The notes beneath the pieces are model-generated. The model was given only the letters and a program-made list of their open reading frames with translations, was not told where the DNA came from and searched no databases. Source: Muscardinus avellanarius (Eukaryota; Chordata; Mammalia; Rodentia; Gliridae). Taken from it: a stretch of DNA of 64,000 bases. The stretch spans positions 152,544,546-152,608,545 of the forward strand of contig OY726560.1 in NCBI GenBank assembly GCA_963383645.1, in the 5' to 3' direction. This document shows, piece after piece, positions 45,713 to 56,564 of the stretch (its first letter is position 1; each line of letters starts with the position of its first letter). The translations under genes were made by a program, and so were the position numbers.

Positions 45713-46579
45713 CGTAAGCAAACAAACAACCTGTCTCTAAGTTGGGCACATCTTACAAGGAGAGAGTGTGAGGATGGGGCCAGAGAGGGGATGGACAAGG
45801 AACAATTAGAAAGGTGACTTTTTTTTTTAACACAATCGAGAGAATCATCGAAGGTGAGTCAATCAGCAATCTCTTTGGAAATACCCAGGAAGGTCTGCCC
45901 ACTAGAACAATAAGTATGTTTCCCTTCCCACGCCACCCCTGGCCCACTTATCCCTGGGGAGGTTAAATAAACAATTTGTTTTGTCTTTTGAAAAGGGGTG
46001 TAGAAATTCATCACCAGAGAGAGAAAAAGTTAAAGAGCAGTAAGCCAGCTGAGATGCTTCCAAGAAAGATAAAGGCCAGAAACAGAGTAGACAAGGATCA
46101 AGAGGAGGGCAATGAGAGAGATTAACCCGTGATCAACCTGCCAGCTCCGGCTGCCGGGCCAGGAGGGCGAGGCCCGAGGGCAGCGGGCAGCGCCAGCACA
46201 GAACTGGCTGCTCCAGCGCCCTGAGCCAGCAGCTCCCAGCCTTGTTCTGGAGGCGGTCCTGGCCCTCCCGGCCTCCTAAATAGGTGTATTGTAATTACTT
46301 GTTTACATGTGACTCTCCTCCACGCCACGCACGGCTCCCAAGAGCTAGGACTACTGTCACCTCGCCCTGGCTCCCAGCGTCTGGCAGGAACCACTTGGCA
46401 AGTGACCCTACAAGACATTTTCTGAGGTCTTACATCAATGGTCTATTCTTCAGAGGGGATGGCAAAAGTTACATAAAATCCTGGCTAAGTTCACGTGCAC
46501 CCGGAGGGCGGAGGTGGAACAGAACAGGGAACTTCATTATCTGAAGGACCAGCGCTGCCCTCAGAACCATGGACGGGGT
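45713..46579. other. Single-copy DNA with a motif cluster
   Basis: The GC-rich section 46130-46270 runs into a CArG/homeobox/FOX cluster listed separately. No supported gene. Confidence 0.45.
46275..46306 (+). promoter_or_regulatory. CArG box with homeobox and FOX motifs
   Basis: CCTAAATAGG (46275-46284) is a perfect CC(A/T)6GG serum-response-factor site. GTAATTAC (46291-46298) is a homeodomain core and TGTTTAC (46300-46306) is a forkhead core. All three sit within 32 bp. Function is inferred. Confidence 0.35.
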
Positions 46580-46975
46580 GAATCGTGCCCCCCCCCCCAA
46601 ATCCGTGTCCAACTGCAACCTCAGCACGGAGCATGGGAGAGGCCACACTCGGAAATAGGTTCTCTGCAAGCGTGATAAAAGGAAGAGGGTATTGAGGGCA
46701 CGCTGGGGTAGAGTGGCCCTGGATTTAATGAGATTGTCCTCTTCGGAGACAGAAAAGGACACAGAGACAGAGAAGCTATGGAGACAAAAGCAGAGACAGA
46801 AGGGGTGCTGCCCCAAAGCGGGGAGCCCCTGGGGCCAGCAGAAGCTGAAAGAGGTGGGGAGCGGGGCGGGGGGCATTGCCAACACCATGGCTTCAGACCT
46901 CCAGGCATCCAGAGCTACGCGCCTATCAATTTTTGTTATTCAAAGCAGACAAGTCGGTAGCAATTTGTTATGAAT
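46580..46975 (+). mobile_element. LTR-like repeat, diverged
   Basis: A C-run with AAATCCGTGTCCAACTGCAA, then GGAAATAGGTTCTCTGCAAG, GACACAGAGACAGAGAAGC and TAGCAATTTGTTATGAATGA. It follows the same general order as the repeat at 24805-25265. Confidence 0.5.
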
Positions 46976-48600
46976 GACCCCAGGAAACAAGCGCAAGGTG
47001 TCCATGCATTTGGACTGTGGGCCTCACAACAACCCCAAGAGGTCGACGGTAATGCCCCGTGATGCCCAGACAAGGGAAGGCACCAAGAGCAGCTAGGAGC
47101 ATCCCCAAGTTGACATGGCCAGGGACCGAATTTAAAGAGCCAACAAGAGAAAATACTTCAGAAGGATGGGCACACTGCAAACGCAGCCAGGGCAGGCGGC
47201 TGGAAAGAGTCCAGGGTGGCAGCCCCCGAGACACAGCTTGACCCCGTTAGACTGAGCACCGCCATCGACTCGCTCTGAGGGCTAGCGCTGCCGGAGGTGT
47301 CTGCAAGACGGTGGCGTGGACGAGGAAAACCTCACCTTTCCAACTACAAAGACCTGGAGAGACGGGGTATGTAATCAGAAAAAGCACATGAAAGGGAACG
47401 GCACATATGTTAACCATAATGTGCTATTTCTACTTAGAGAAAAAGAAGGAAAAAGAGAAAGTCCACATTTTTCTAGAGTCAAAGTCTCAAGATCCTGTTT
47501 TAAGATGATAGTCAAAAGCGACTCGCATCTGACACAGGCATGTTAAGATCTTAAGACGGCGAGGCCCAAATCAGGGAAACATCAAGAAAAAGCCCTTCTC
47601 TTCGTTCTTGCTCTTGTTGGCACTTTCTTTGAAGGATATTTAAAGAGGCTGGCGTGCTGGAAGACACGGCCTTCCATATTTGGAATTCCTCTTTTTGAAC
47701 CTACACAATAGAAAATGCTTAAAACTAGAAGTGACATCTCTACTTGCCCCTTAGGTTGTCTTGAAAGTTTTAAAGCTCCTGAAATATAATGCACGAAAAA
47801 AGACAAAATAATCCCACTTGTCAAAGAACCTGCTTCCCTGCCTCCCTGGCTGTGCGTGAAATTGGAGAGTCGGCCATTTAGCATTCAGGATCTAGTGGGG
47901 TAGGCAGGGGAGCCCTAGCACGGGTGACTTCAAATCCCAGCTTTCTGGCACAGGCAACTCTGAAAGACTTGTATTTTTAAATACCCATTTAAGTTTCAAC
48001 TCTGCACAGTTTAGACATTCCTTTCTCCCTCATTCCCAAATTTACGTCAACCCCACCTCTTCCATGAAGCCTTCCTTGGATGGAGGAGCAGTAAGCGTGG
48101 AGCATCGTGGATGGGAGAAAGAGCAAGGATTTGGAAGGAGGGCTTCCAGGTGTGTAGCACAAAGACACACAGGATGCCCCCTTAGATTTGAATTATAGAG
48201 ACTCTATATATTTCCCAAGTGTAAGTATATCCCAGTTAGTATGTGGGACATACTTATGATTCAAACATTATTTCTTGTCTGAAATTCCAATATAACTGGG
48301 CATCCAAATTTATTTTTTCTAAGTTTGCCTCCCCCCAAATTGGGAGACAGCTAGGTCTGGATCTGCATGCCAGTTCTTTTATATAAATTATACAAGGTGG
48401 GGCAGGCTAGCTACCCTCTCTGGGAGTTGGTCTCCTTTGCTGTAGAACATAAACAACTCCCCACAGACCTACAGGACATTGCTTCTGTCTGGGTCCTCCT
48501 AGCCAGTCCTCCCAGCTGCATCTACCTCATTCTTGACACTTCTGGTGACTCTGAGATGCTTACAGGGCCCGGCAGGCACCGCTGTTCTTTCCTACCAAAA
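46976..48600. other. Repeat-poor single-copy tract
   Basis: No recognisable repeat family in 1.6 kb. Contains one perfect CArG box. Frames up to 100 codons lack homology. Confidence 0.45.
47674..47683. promoter_or_regulatory. CArG box
   Basis: CCATATTTGG is a perfect CC(A/T)6GG match, in the palindromic setting TTCCATATTTGGAA. Motif evidence only. Confidence 0.3.
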
Positions 48601-48624
48601 GCTTTTGTTCATGTGAACCCATCT

Positions 48625-48735
48625 GCCTTCACATGTGTGCACACAGTCACACGCTCATCGGCTCCTGCTTATACACGCTCATCTGCCATCATGCTCACTT
48701 ACACACACGCACACGTGTGCTCATGTACTCATAAA
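48625..48735. repeat. Degenerate CA/CTCA-rich tract
   Basis: Repeated (A/T)CACACGCTCAT(C/G)-like segments, such as TCACACGCTCATCGGCTCCT and ACACGCTCATCTGCCATCAT, give a loose ~28-bp periodicity. Confidence 0.5.
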
Positions 48736-50840
48736 CAGCTCTCTCTCATCCTTTGTGGGCCAAACTTTGTTAACCCTTTCAGAGGCCCTTCAGCATCCAT
48801 TCCTCTGGAATTTTCCCCCAACTTCACTCCTCCGCCTACATGGGGCTAGGGTAGAGATCCCACACACACCTACCACTGCATTAACCCCACCCTTGTGTAG
48901 GTTGCTTTTCTCCTACGGTGTCTGCGTTAGCCACTGCTTCATGGGCCCCCCTCCCCCCAGCGCAGTGTTGGCGCACAGTGACAGCCTACCAAAAGTGCTG
49001 AATGTTTCTCAAATCGGCAGTCCTGGGCAGGAACCTCCACAGCTGGTCCCTCAGCCCCGGACCACCGCCCGGGTCCCTGCCATCAGATGGCGCTCAGCTT
49101 GAGACAGGGGGAAGTCTCATTCTGTCCATCACAACACACTTCCCCGATTTTTCTGAGGCTCTTTGCCTGAATCCTGCAAGCCACCAGAGCTGAGTCCTGG
49201 TACAACATAAAATGTAAGATCACCTTGTTCAAAAAGTACCAAGAATTTTAAGATTATAACAGGAGAGAGTTAAACCAAGTGAGAACTGTTGTCAAGCACG
49301 AGGCCTGGACAGCTGGTCACAGCCCGGCGCAGCCACCGCATCCCACGCTTTTGGTCCCACTCCACAGGCTATGTGATGTGTCGCTCAGCTGGCAGCAGCA
49401 GATTCGGGCCCTTGTCTCCACGCCAAGGCTTTTCACCAAGAAATCTCTGGACCTGCCTGTTCCGGTGCCCTCTGGGTCATTCGTAAAGCCATCTCTGCCC
49501 AGGGGTTCATGTGGAATGGGCCCATTTGGGCCAACAATTGCAAATCCAAGTATGCAGTCAGCTGTCAATGGGGCAGTTAAAGGCCAAGGGGCACTCTGAG
49601 GCCTTGCCTGGCCTCTCTCCCACTCAGCCAGAGACCCCACCTGGGGAGGACCAGGGGTAACCAGGGTAACAGACCAGCAAAGCCAAGGGCCATAATCAAG
49701 TCCAGGCAGAGGAACACAACACGGTGAACCCTCATGTCATATACTAAAGGACAAAACAGGAGGGCTACTATGCTGACTGGGGTCAGAGGCACAAAAGAGG
49801 CCTCCCTGAGCCTATGCTGAAGCGTCTTATGGAAGAACTGCCTTATAACCTCGGGTAATACAAGCAAGCTCTTCTTCATGTGAACAGCTATTAAAGCATA
49901 ACTTCACATTAGCTTTTCAGCACCCCGCTGGTTAGCACACCAAGCTTGGATTTTTGGGGTGCTGTTTATGGAGATAGAGCTGAAGCCCAGGGCTCTCTGG
50001 TGCACCCCTTCTGCACACGCTCACAATTACCCCTGCGGCGCCCACCTGGAAGGCAATGTGGCGAAAACTGCCAAGGCAGACTGCAAAAGGCAGAAGTTTG
50101 GGCAACGTGGCTCTTCAAATTCCTGTCACGTTAAAAACATCGTTTGCCTTTGTATTGGTGTTTGATTGCGGCATCGCCGTTACCACACATCTGGCAGCCT
50201 GGAACTGCACACAACTGCTCCTCCCGGCGTTTCTGTGGGTTGGGAGCAGGACAGCTCAGCCGGTCAGCCCCGGGTCTCACAGGGCTGCAGCCAAGCGTGG
50301 CAGGCCACTGTCCTCCTGAGCCCTGGGTCCTCGTCCAGGCTCCTGCGGTCCCTGGCCCCATGAAGGGAGTGATGGTCCCATCCCCTTTGCTACATTACAT
50401 GACTTAACCAGAAGGTGACTGTCTCATCAAAGCCGCTGTTCTTACCCACACTCAGGGGGAGGGATATGCTGGGCATGGGACCTGGGCCATCTTGGAATTC
50501 TGTCTACAGTAGCGTTGGCGTCTGCCCTGTGATGGTTAGCTCTGTGCAGCAGCTCTGAGTGAGTCCTGCCCTTGCACCGCTGATGGTCACAGACACGCGG
50601 AGTGTGCCGAGGCGCGCCAAAGGCGCGGGGGTGTCTGTCATGGATGTGGAGGAGCTGGGGATGACCGCAGAGATGTGGAGGGGAGGGCAGGCCTGGGCTG
50701 AGCAGGGGTGCCTCCTGTATTCCCATGACAGAGGGCTTGGGTGGGAGCCCTTCAGCAGGAGGAGTGTGTAGCCTGTGTGTGAGTGGTTGCATGTAGCACA
50801 CGTCCAAACCTGTGTGCAGGACAAGAAGTGTTTTGGTTTG
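48736..50840. other. GC-richer single-copy DNA
   Basis: Two kilobases without a clear repeat. Many short frames on both strands, none recognisable. Contains a CTCF-like motif. Confidence 0.45.
49080..49094 (+). promoter_or_regulatory. CTCF-like motif
   Basis: CCATCAGATGGCGCT matches CCRSYAGRKGGCRSY at 14 of 15 positions. Same strand as the motif at 5958-5972. Confidence 0.5.
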
Positions 50841-50844
50841 TTTG

Positions 50845-51043
50845 CTTGTTTGGGGTACTAGGGATTGAACACAGGGGCACTCTACCTCCAAGCTATACCA
50901 TTATCCCTCTTTACTTTTTTTTTATTTTGGAGCAGGGTCTTGCTATGTGGCCAAGGGTCTAAGTTGCTGAGGCTGGCCTCGAACCCGTGGTCTTCCTGTC
51001 TCAGCCTCCCAACTCCTAGTATTACAGGCATGCCACCACCCTG
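50845..51043 (-). mobile_element. B1-ID SINE, antisense
   Basis: TACTAGGGATTGAACACAGG and CTTCCTGTCTCAGCCTCCCA mark the halves. An (TTTG)n-like stretch precedes it. Confidence 0.87.
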
Positions 51044-51461
51044 GATTCCCTAGAGGATCTTTAGTGGCCTCCCCAGATATATCTCAGGCCCATCGCAGCT
51101 CTCAGGAAAGAAGATTATGTGACAAAGTTATAAACAAGTCAGTCCACCAGCTGCCTGTCCTTCAGAGTTTTTTTTGTTGTTGTTTTGTTTTTGCTTTTTT
51201 GCTATTCCCAGTAAGATTCTCACCCCTGTGGTTCTTTGTCAGGTCACAAACTTGTTCTTCCAACTACCAGACAGCAAAACAAGCTGTGTGCCCTGCACCA
51301 CTCTGGAAGTTTCCAAGTCGTAAATTTAAACGATGCGCAAGATGAGGTGCCCAGGGCCTCAGCACAGCTCTGCGCGTTCACGGCTGCGCGTGGCTTGTAC
51401 GCGCCACTGGCCACGTGTGCAAAAACTCTAAGAACAGCAACTCAGCAAGGAAAAGGAAGTG

Positions 51462-51463
<2 letters not shown>
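51044..51463. other. Single-copy DNA, no gene recognised
   Basis: Lies under the start of the longest open frame in the window, which I reject (see the rejected list). Confidence 0.5.

Positions 51464-51501
<38 letters not shown>
51464..51501. repeat. (GT)19 microsatellite
   Basis: Pure GT tract. Confidence 0.96.
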
Positions 51502-51503
<2 letters not shown>

Positions 51504-51552
51504 TGAAAACAATGAAGATGTTGAAAAAAGCGTGTCCCGAAGTAGAAAACAG

Positions 51553-51752
51553 AATTTTTTTTTTTCCCCTAGTACTGGGGATTAAACTCAGAGCCATTCT
51601 ATCTCCAAGCTACACCCCCAGCCCTATTTTTTTTATTCTTTATTTCAAAACAGAGCCTCACTCAGTAGCAGAGGCTGGCTGCGAACCCATGATCTTCCTG
51701 TCTCAGCCTCCAAGTAGTAGGGTTACATACATGTGCCAGCACCCCCAACGGA
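51553..51752 (-). mobile_element. B1-ID SINE, antisense
   Basis: T-run, then TAGTACTGGGGATTAAACTC and CTTCCTGTCTCAGCCTCC. GAAAACAGAATTT on the left and GAAAATGAGATTT on the right are a weak candidate duplication. Confidence 0.87.
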
Positions 51753-53329
51753 AAATGAGATTTGTAAAGCATCCGAACGTTCAGGAAAACCCCTCCAGTT
51801 TTTGCAGCCTCATGTTCACTCGTCCTCTGGATACGGCCCCTGGTCTCTTCTGGAACAGAGGCTCATCCCGTCCCAGCCCGTGGACTCGGGTGAGTTGGCT
51901 CTCCCCATGCGGGGTGGCCAGGCAGGTGACTAAGGCCCCAGGGGAAGTGGCCCTTTCCCTGGGGACTCGAGGCCCAGTTCCAGCCACGGATGTAATGAAC
52001 CTTGCTGGAACTCTTGGGGGAACTCAGCCTTTTCCTGCTGTACTTGAACCGTGGGAGCCTGACGGCAGCCTTGTTGCTACCACGTATGCTGGAACACAAG
52101 GTCCACTCAAAGAAGGGCAGGACCGAGTGGTGTGGACAGAACGGGACTTAAGCACATCTCTTGGGTCGTGGAGCAAGCTAGATCAGAAATTGACTTCTTC
52201 CCCTTCAAATTACTGGGCGAATGGATTGCTTTGGTTTGTTGTTTTTGTTTTTATCATTTGCAACCAAACTGTCTCCTCTTAGGACAGTTCCTTTACTTCT
52301 CCAAATAGTTCTCTGTGGTATGAGATGGGGGCTACCGTTGATTTTTGACTGTGGAATTAATCAAGGTCTCAAGACTTAACTCTCCTGCATAGCAGAGTTG
52401 ATTCTTCTTTCAGGGTTTTGTTCTTTATTCATTAGAAGTTATTTAGGTAAGAATGGTCAACTGAAACTAGCCAAAACTTAGTCTCCCATAATGCTTGGAC
52501 TAGGAGCTAGCTGGCCAGGGCTGATTAACTAGCTCAACAATGTGACCAAAGATCTCACCTCTCGCTGTCTTTTCCCCTGACGTCCTTACATGTTGGCGAG
52601 TCTCTCCTCGTGATCGTGAGGTGAGTGCTCCAGCACCAGACATCAAGCCTCCCCTAACAGCATCGCATCTGAGCAGGAAGGGAAGAGGGTAGACGCAAAA
52701 GGGCTTTTCCCCTCTAATGCTCTCTACCTTCTTTATTAGGAAGAAAAATCTAGCCCCCAAATTATTTAGCCACATACCATGTTATTGGCCAGGACTGGAT
52801 TATAGGTCATACATAAGCTGGATCATAAGCCACTCCCCAGCCAAAGAAGGGTGGAACTTCCTAGCAGGTCTAAGGAGAAAGGGAGAGTAGCTCTGGGGAG
52901 ATATCTACCACAAAACTTATCATTAACCTACTTTCTTGGAACCAGGACTTAGAAGAAGAAGAAAATACCAGGCAAGTGAATTCCAATTTTACCCAAGTCT
53001 AGTACAGCATTCTTTGCCCTTAAAGTAAGATCAGAATGAGCCAGAGGGAAAGACACCAATGTTAAAAAAAAAAAAAAAAACCTATATTTGGATCCCCTAG
53101 AGATGGAAAAGACAGGCAAAAGCCAGAAGGCTAGGCCTGGCCTGTGCACAACTTTATCTGCCCCTGGCAATGAATTCTAAAAATACCAACCCTTGACAGT
53201 CATCTAGTTTAAATAGAAAACTCCATATTCTCTACTCTTTCTTGCTACATATTAATTTTTCATAACGAGAAAGGAATGACAGACACGGTTTGCCTGCGCA
53301 GAACAAGTAAAGGTGACATTTTGAATCGC
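51753..53329. other. Single-copy DNA, no gene recognised
   Basis: An A-run at 53064-53081 is the only simple repeat. No coding homology found. Confidence 0.45.
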
Positions 53330-53465
53330 GGAGCTGGTAATATTTCCTAGCTGTGTGGCCTTGGGCAAGCCAGTCTTCCCCGTGCATGGGTTTTCTGGTC
53401 TATAATATGAAGATGTTAATAACAGCCACCTCGTATAAGCCAGCTGCAGACTGACACAAATCAAC
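53330..53465 (+). mobile_element. MIR element
   Basis: CTAGCTGTGTGGCCTTGGGC, AATATGAAGATGTTAATAAC and CAGCCACCTCGTATAAG follow the MIR core. Confidence 0.8.
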
Positions 53466-54875
53466 CATTATTCCCAATTAGTAGGTTCTTTGGGGTAGCC
53501 ATTGGTAGCCTCCAACCCCACAACCTCCCTTCTGGGTTAGAATGAAAGCTAGTCTCAGACCAAACTCTGCCACTGGCAGACAAAAACAGTCACGCAACCT
53601 GTTCTGCAAACTTGAGAAACTCTTTGCTGTTCTTTTTAAGGAGTTTCCATTGCCCGTACATGAAAGGCTCACTCAAGGTCAATGTTACAGTAGCCACGCT
53701 TTGGACACAAGCAAGGGGAAAGCTCTGGCTAGGCTGGATGGATCCAAAATCCAGCCTGGGGCATTGTTCCAAAGGGCCTAACCCACTGGGCTCCCCGTAG
53801 AGTCTTCCTCCTGTGATGCAGTGGGGAGATGTCTGTAACCTGCCACAGTCCCATCCACACCCAATGAATACATCATTCATCCATGGGGAGTAATTTCTCT
53901 CAGCTGTTTTGCTATTAAGAAAGCTCTTCTGGTTTTGACTGTAGATAAAGCCTTTCTTTCCAGTAGGAAAGTTTATCCATTTTCTAACTCTGGAGAGTTC
54001 CCTTGGGTCTACCTTTCCCAGTACTAGCTGATCTCCTCTGGATGGCCATAGGAGCTTCATGAGAAAGAGATGTGATATGCAGGAGACAGTCACTGACAAA
54101 TAGAGCTCGGCCCCTGTTCAACAGCACTGGCTGCGACCCCCTGCAATGCACACCTGCTCCTGCTCACCCAAGGGAACCACCCTCCCTAGCCTGTGCTCCT
54201 AACCTCAGGTTCGCTGATCCCGGAAAAGTCAAGAGACTCCTGGGTCGGAGACCAAAATCTTAGTGCTGGCAGCTCAGCAGGCATCCTGGCTCCATGGGAC
54301 CTGCTGAGGCTTTGGGGTAGAGAGTATCTTCATTTTACTGGGCTACAAACGAACCTACTTTCCAGTCCAGAGCAAAGATAGACACAACACATCCCTAAGC
54401 CAGAACAGAGGTTCTTTGTGCAGAGACGCCAGCGACCTGTGGAGAACGGATCTGCTCTGCCTGTCTCCTCTCCAGCTTGGTGGTTCGACTGCAATTATCC
54501 TCCTACCCTCAAAACATTTCTCTTAACTCCTGTTTCTCTACCTGAGACTACCTGCCTGCCGTTCATGTCTCCTCTTCCCTTCCCAGCATCTCCACCTGCA
54601 TGGACCATTGCTACCTGCATCTGAAAGGTTGGTCTCTTCCCAGCCGCCTTTTTTGCTCTCTTGCTAAGAATTCAATTTGAATTGCCACGCCCTTTATCAA
54701 AAACAGCCCATGCCCCCCCACCGCCTCCAGAATTAAGCCCTAACTCCTGCAAGACATTGCCTTCCTCATTAAATAATGAGCATCTTGAGGAAACAGAAAT
54801 AGGGTCTTACTTATCTCCTAGCACTTAGTGGTAAATATTCACAGATTAAATTGCTTAATGGGTTTCTTAGCTGTC
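53466..54875. other. Single-copy DNA, possible MIR/L2 scrap at right end
   Basis: TAATGAGCATCTTGAGG and ATCTCCTAGCACTTAGTGG (54775-54835) resemble an L2 or MIR3 end. A 169-codon minus-strand frame at 53590-54099 has no homology. Confidence 0.4.
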
Positions 54876-54881
54876 CAGGCT

Positions 54882-54901
54882 GGGGTGGGGGTGGGGTGGG
54901 G
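54882..54901 (+). other. Strong G-quadruplex motif
   Basis: Four runs of four or five G separated by single T, the loop length giving the most stable quadruplexes. It lies 14 bp upstream of a SINE compound. Confidence 0.8.
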
Positions 54902-54914
54902 AAGTTTTTTCTTT

Positions 54915-55163
54915 GGTTGGTTGGTCTTGGTTTGGGGGACTGGGAAGTGAACTCAAGGAACAGTCTACCTTCAAGCTACATCCCAGACCCTCCTTTTTTG
55001 TACTGGAGAGTGAACCCAGGGGCATTCTACCTCCAGGCTACACCCCTCAGCCCTTTATTTTAATTTATTTTGAAACAGTCTTGATAACTTGCTCATTAAA
55101 TTGCTGAGGCCCTTCTCAAATGTGCCATCCTCCTGTCTCAGCCTCCCAAGTACTGGGATTCTG
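54915..55163 (-). mobile_element. B1-ID SINE with an extra ID unit, antisense, 5' end lost
   Basis: On the minus strand the B1 half starts late (AATCCCAGTACTTGGGAGGC). It is followed by an ID half (to about 54995) and a second ID unit (54935-54990). It stops exactly at the palindrome. Confidence 0.8.
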
Positions 55164-55227
55164 GGATGTCTTATATTTAGTCAAGATAGTACATCCAGCT
55201 GCTATCTAGTCTAAATATAAGACATCC
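55164..55227. repeat. Palindrome between two opposed SINEs
   Basis: GGATGTCTTATATTTAG (55164-55180) is the perfect reverse complement of CTAAATATAAGACATCC (55211-55227). The 30-bp spacer holds a second pair, AGATAG and CTATCT. Confidence 0.97.
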
Positions 55228-55274
55228 ATGCTAGCCAGGCCAGCCTAAGTAAATTATCAAGACCCTGTTTCAAA

Positions 55275-55317
<43 letters not shown>

Positions 55318-55385
55318 AATATCTTGGGTTATACCCTGGAGGTAGAATGTCCCTGGATTCAATCCCTAGTACCAGGGGGAAAAAA
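55228..55385 (+). mobile_element. B1-ID SINE, 5' truncated, with (AAAT)12
   Basis: Begins inside the B1 half (ATGCTAGCCAGGCCAGCCTA). The central linker is an AAAT tract at 55271-55318, then the ID half ends CAATCCCTAGTACC. Confidence 0.85.
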
Positions 55386-55657
55386 GAGATGCTTATAATA
55401 TACTGCACAGATGATTGTAAAATACACTCCTACATAGAAATCTGAAATAAGGCACCTTACCCAATACTTTTAGGCACACAGCAAGTATAGTCAGCACTCT
55501 CCATATCTTCAGGTTCTACATCCATGGACTTAACCAACTGTGGGTCAAACATATTCAAATAAAATAATTGTGTCAGTATTGAACATGTAAAGGCTTTTCC
55601 CCATGACATTATTCTCTAAACAGTCCAGCATAACAACTACTTAAATTGCATTTCAAA

Positions 55658-55840
55658 CTGAGTATGGTCGTGCACACCTGTAATGTCAGTATTTGGGAGG
55701 CTGAGAGAGGAGGATCGCAAGTTCAAGGCAAGCCTCGGCAACTTAGGGAGACCCCGTTAATGAAAAGTAGAAAGGGCTGGGGGAGTTGCTTGAAGATAGA
55801 ATGCCCCTGGGTTCAATCCCAGTACCAATACATAAATGAA
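55658..55840 (+). mobile_element. B1-ID SINE, diverged
   Basis: ACTGAGTATGGTCGTGCACA to GGGTTCAATCCCAGTACC, with a short ATGAATGAATAA tail. Confidence 0.83.
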
Positions 55841-56159
55841 TGAATAAATAAAAAATAAATTGCACTCACATTGCATTAGGTATTAAAAGTAACCTAGAGA
55901 TGATTTAAAGTATACAGGAGGAAATATGTAGGTTATATATAAATATTACACCATTTTATTTTATTTTACTTTACTTATTTTCAGTATTGAAACTAACCCG
56001 AGGGCCTGATTCAATCCCCAGTTAAAAAAAAAAAAATTAAGACTTAAGTGTTCGCCCAGCCTTAAGTTGAAGGGAGAAAAAAAGCAAGCAAGTATAACTC
56101 ACTAAACAGCAAATTTTCCTTTTTTTGTTATTTTATTCAGAACGGTAGGTATTTATATT
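55841..56159. other. AT-rich DNA with a scrap of antisense ID half
   Basis: CAGTATTGAAACTAACCCG (55982-56000) and CAATCCCCAGTT suggest a decayed antisense ID unit. Nothing else. Confidence 0.4.
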
Positions 56160-56335
56160 TGGGGGTTTGATCGTTTGTTTTTTTATTTATTTATTTATTT
56201 ATTTTTATTGGTGCACTGTATTCATACATCATAGTAGGATACATACTTTTGTAGACATACATGCACACTTTTCCCAGTCAGCCCCCACCCAATCCCCACC
56301 CCATTCTCTCCCTATCCCTCCCTCCCATGCTTGGC
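56160..56335 (-). mobile_element. LINE-1 3' end, antisense, 5' truncated
   Basis: A T-rich (TTTA)n start, then ATTGGTGCACTGTATTCATA, ACATACTTTTGTAGACATAC and a C-rich stretch ending CCCTCCCTCCCATG. This is the complement of a G-rich L1 3'UTR plus tail. It could belong to the same insertion as the ORF1 segment at 57253-58953, but an old opposite-strand L1 lies between them. Confidence 0.5.
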
Positions 56336-56564
56336 TTAGTAGTTGACATCTAGTATTATGGCAATTTATCTAAAATTAAAAATGATAATCTCACATAACA
56401 GTTTCATTTGTCTGATACCAAGCTTTTGATGACTTAAAGATAACATTTCAATATTTCTTTTTGCTTTCTTTCTTACCAGAGAATATTTTTTTCTATTTTT
56501 TAGGTGAAACTATCATATATTTATATATTTATTTTTCAGAAAAAAATCTATCCTAATATGGAAT

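Noticed and set aside
51236..52282. Longest open frame in the window (348 codons, plus strand)
   Set aside because: It starts at TTG, not ATG. It runs through a GT microsatellite (poly Val-Cys) and an antisense SINE, and has no recognisable domain.
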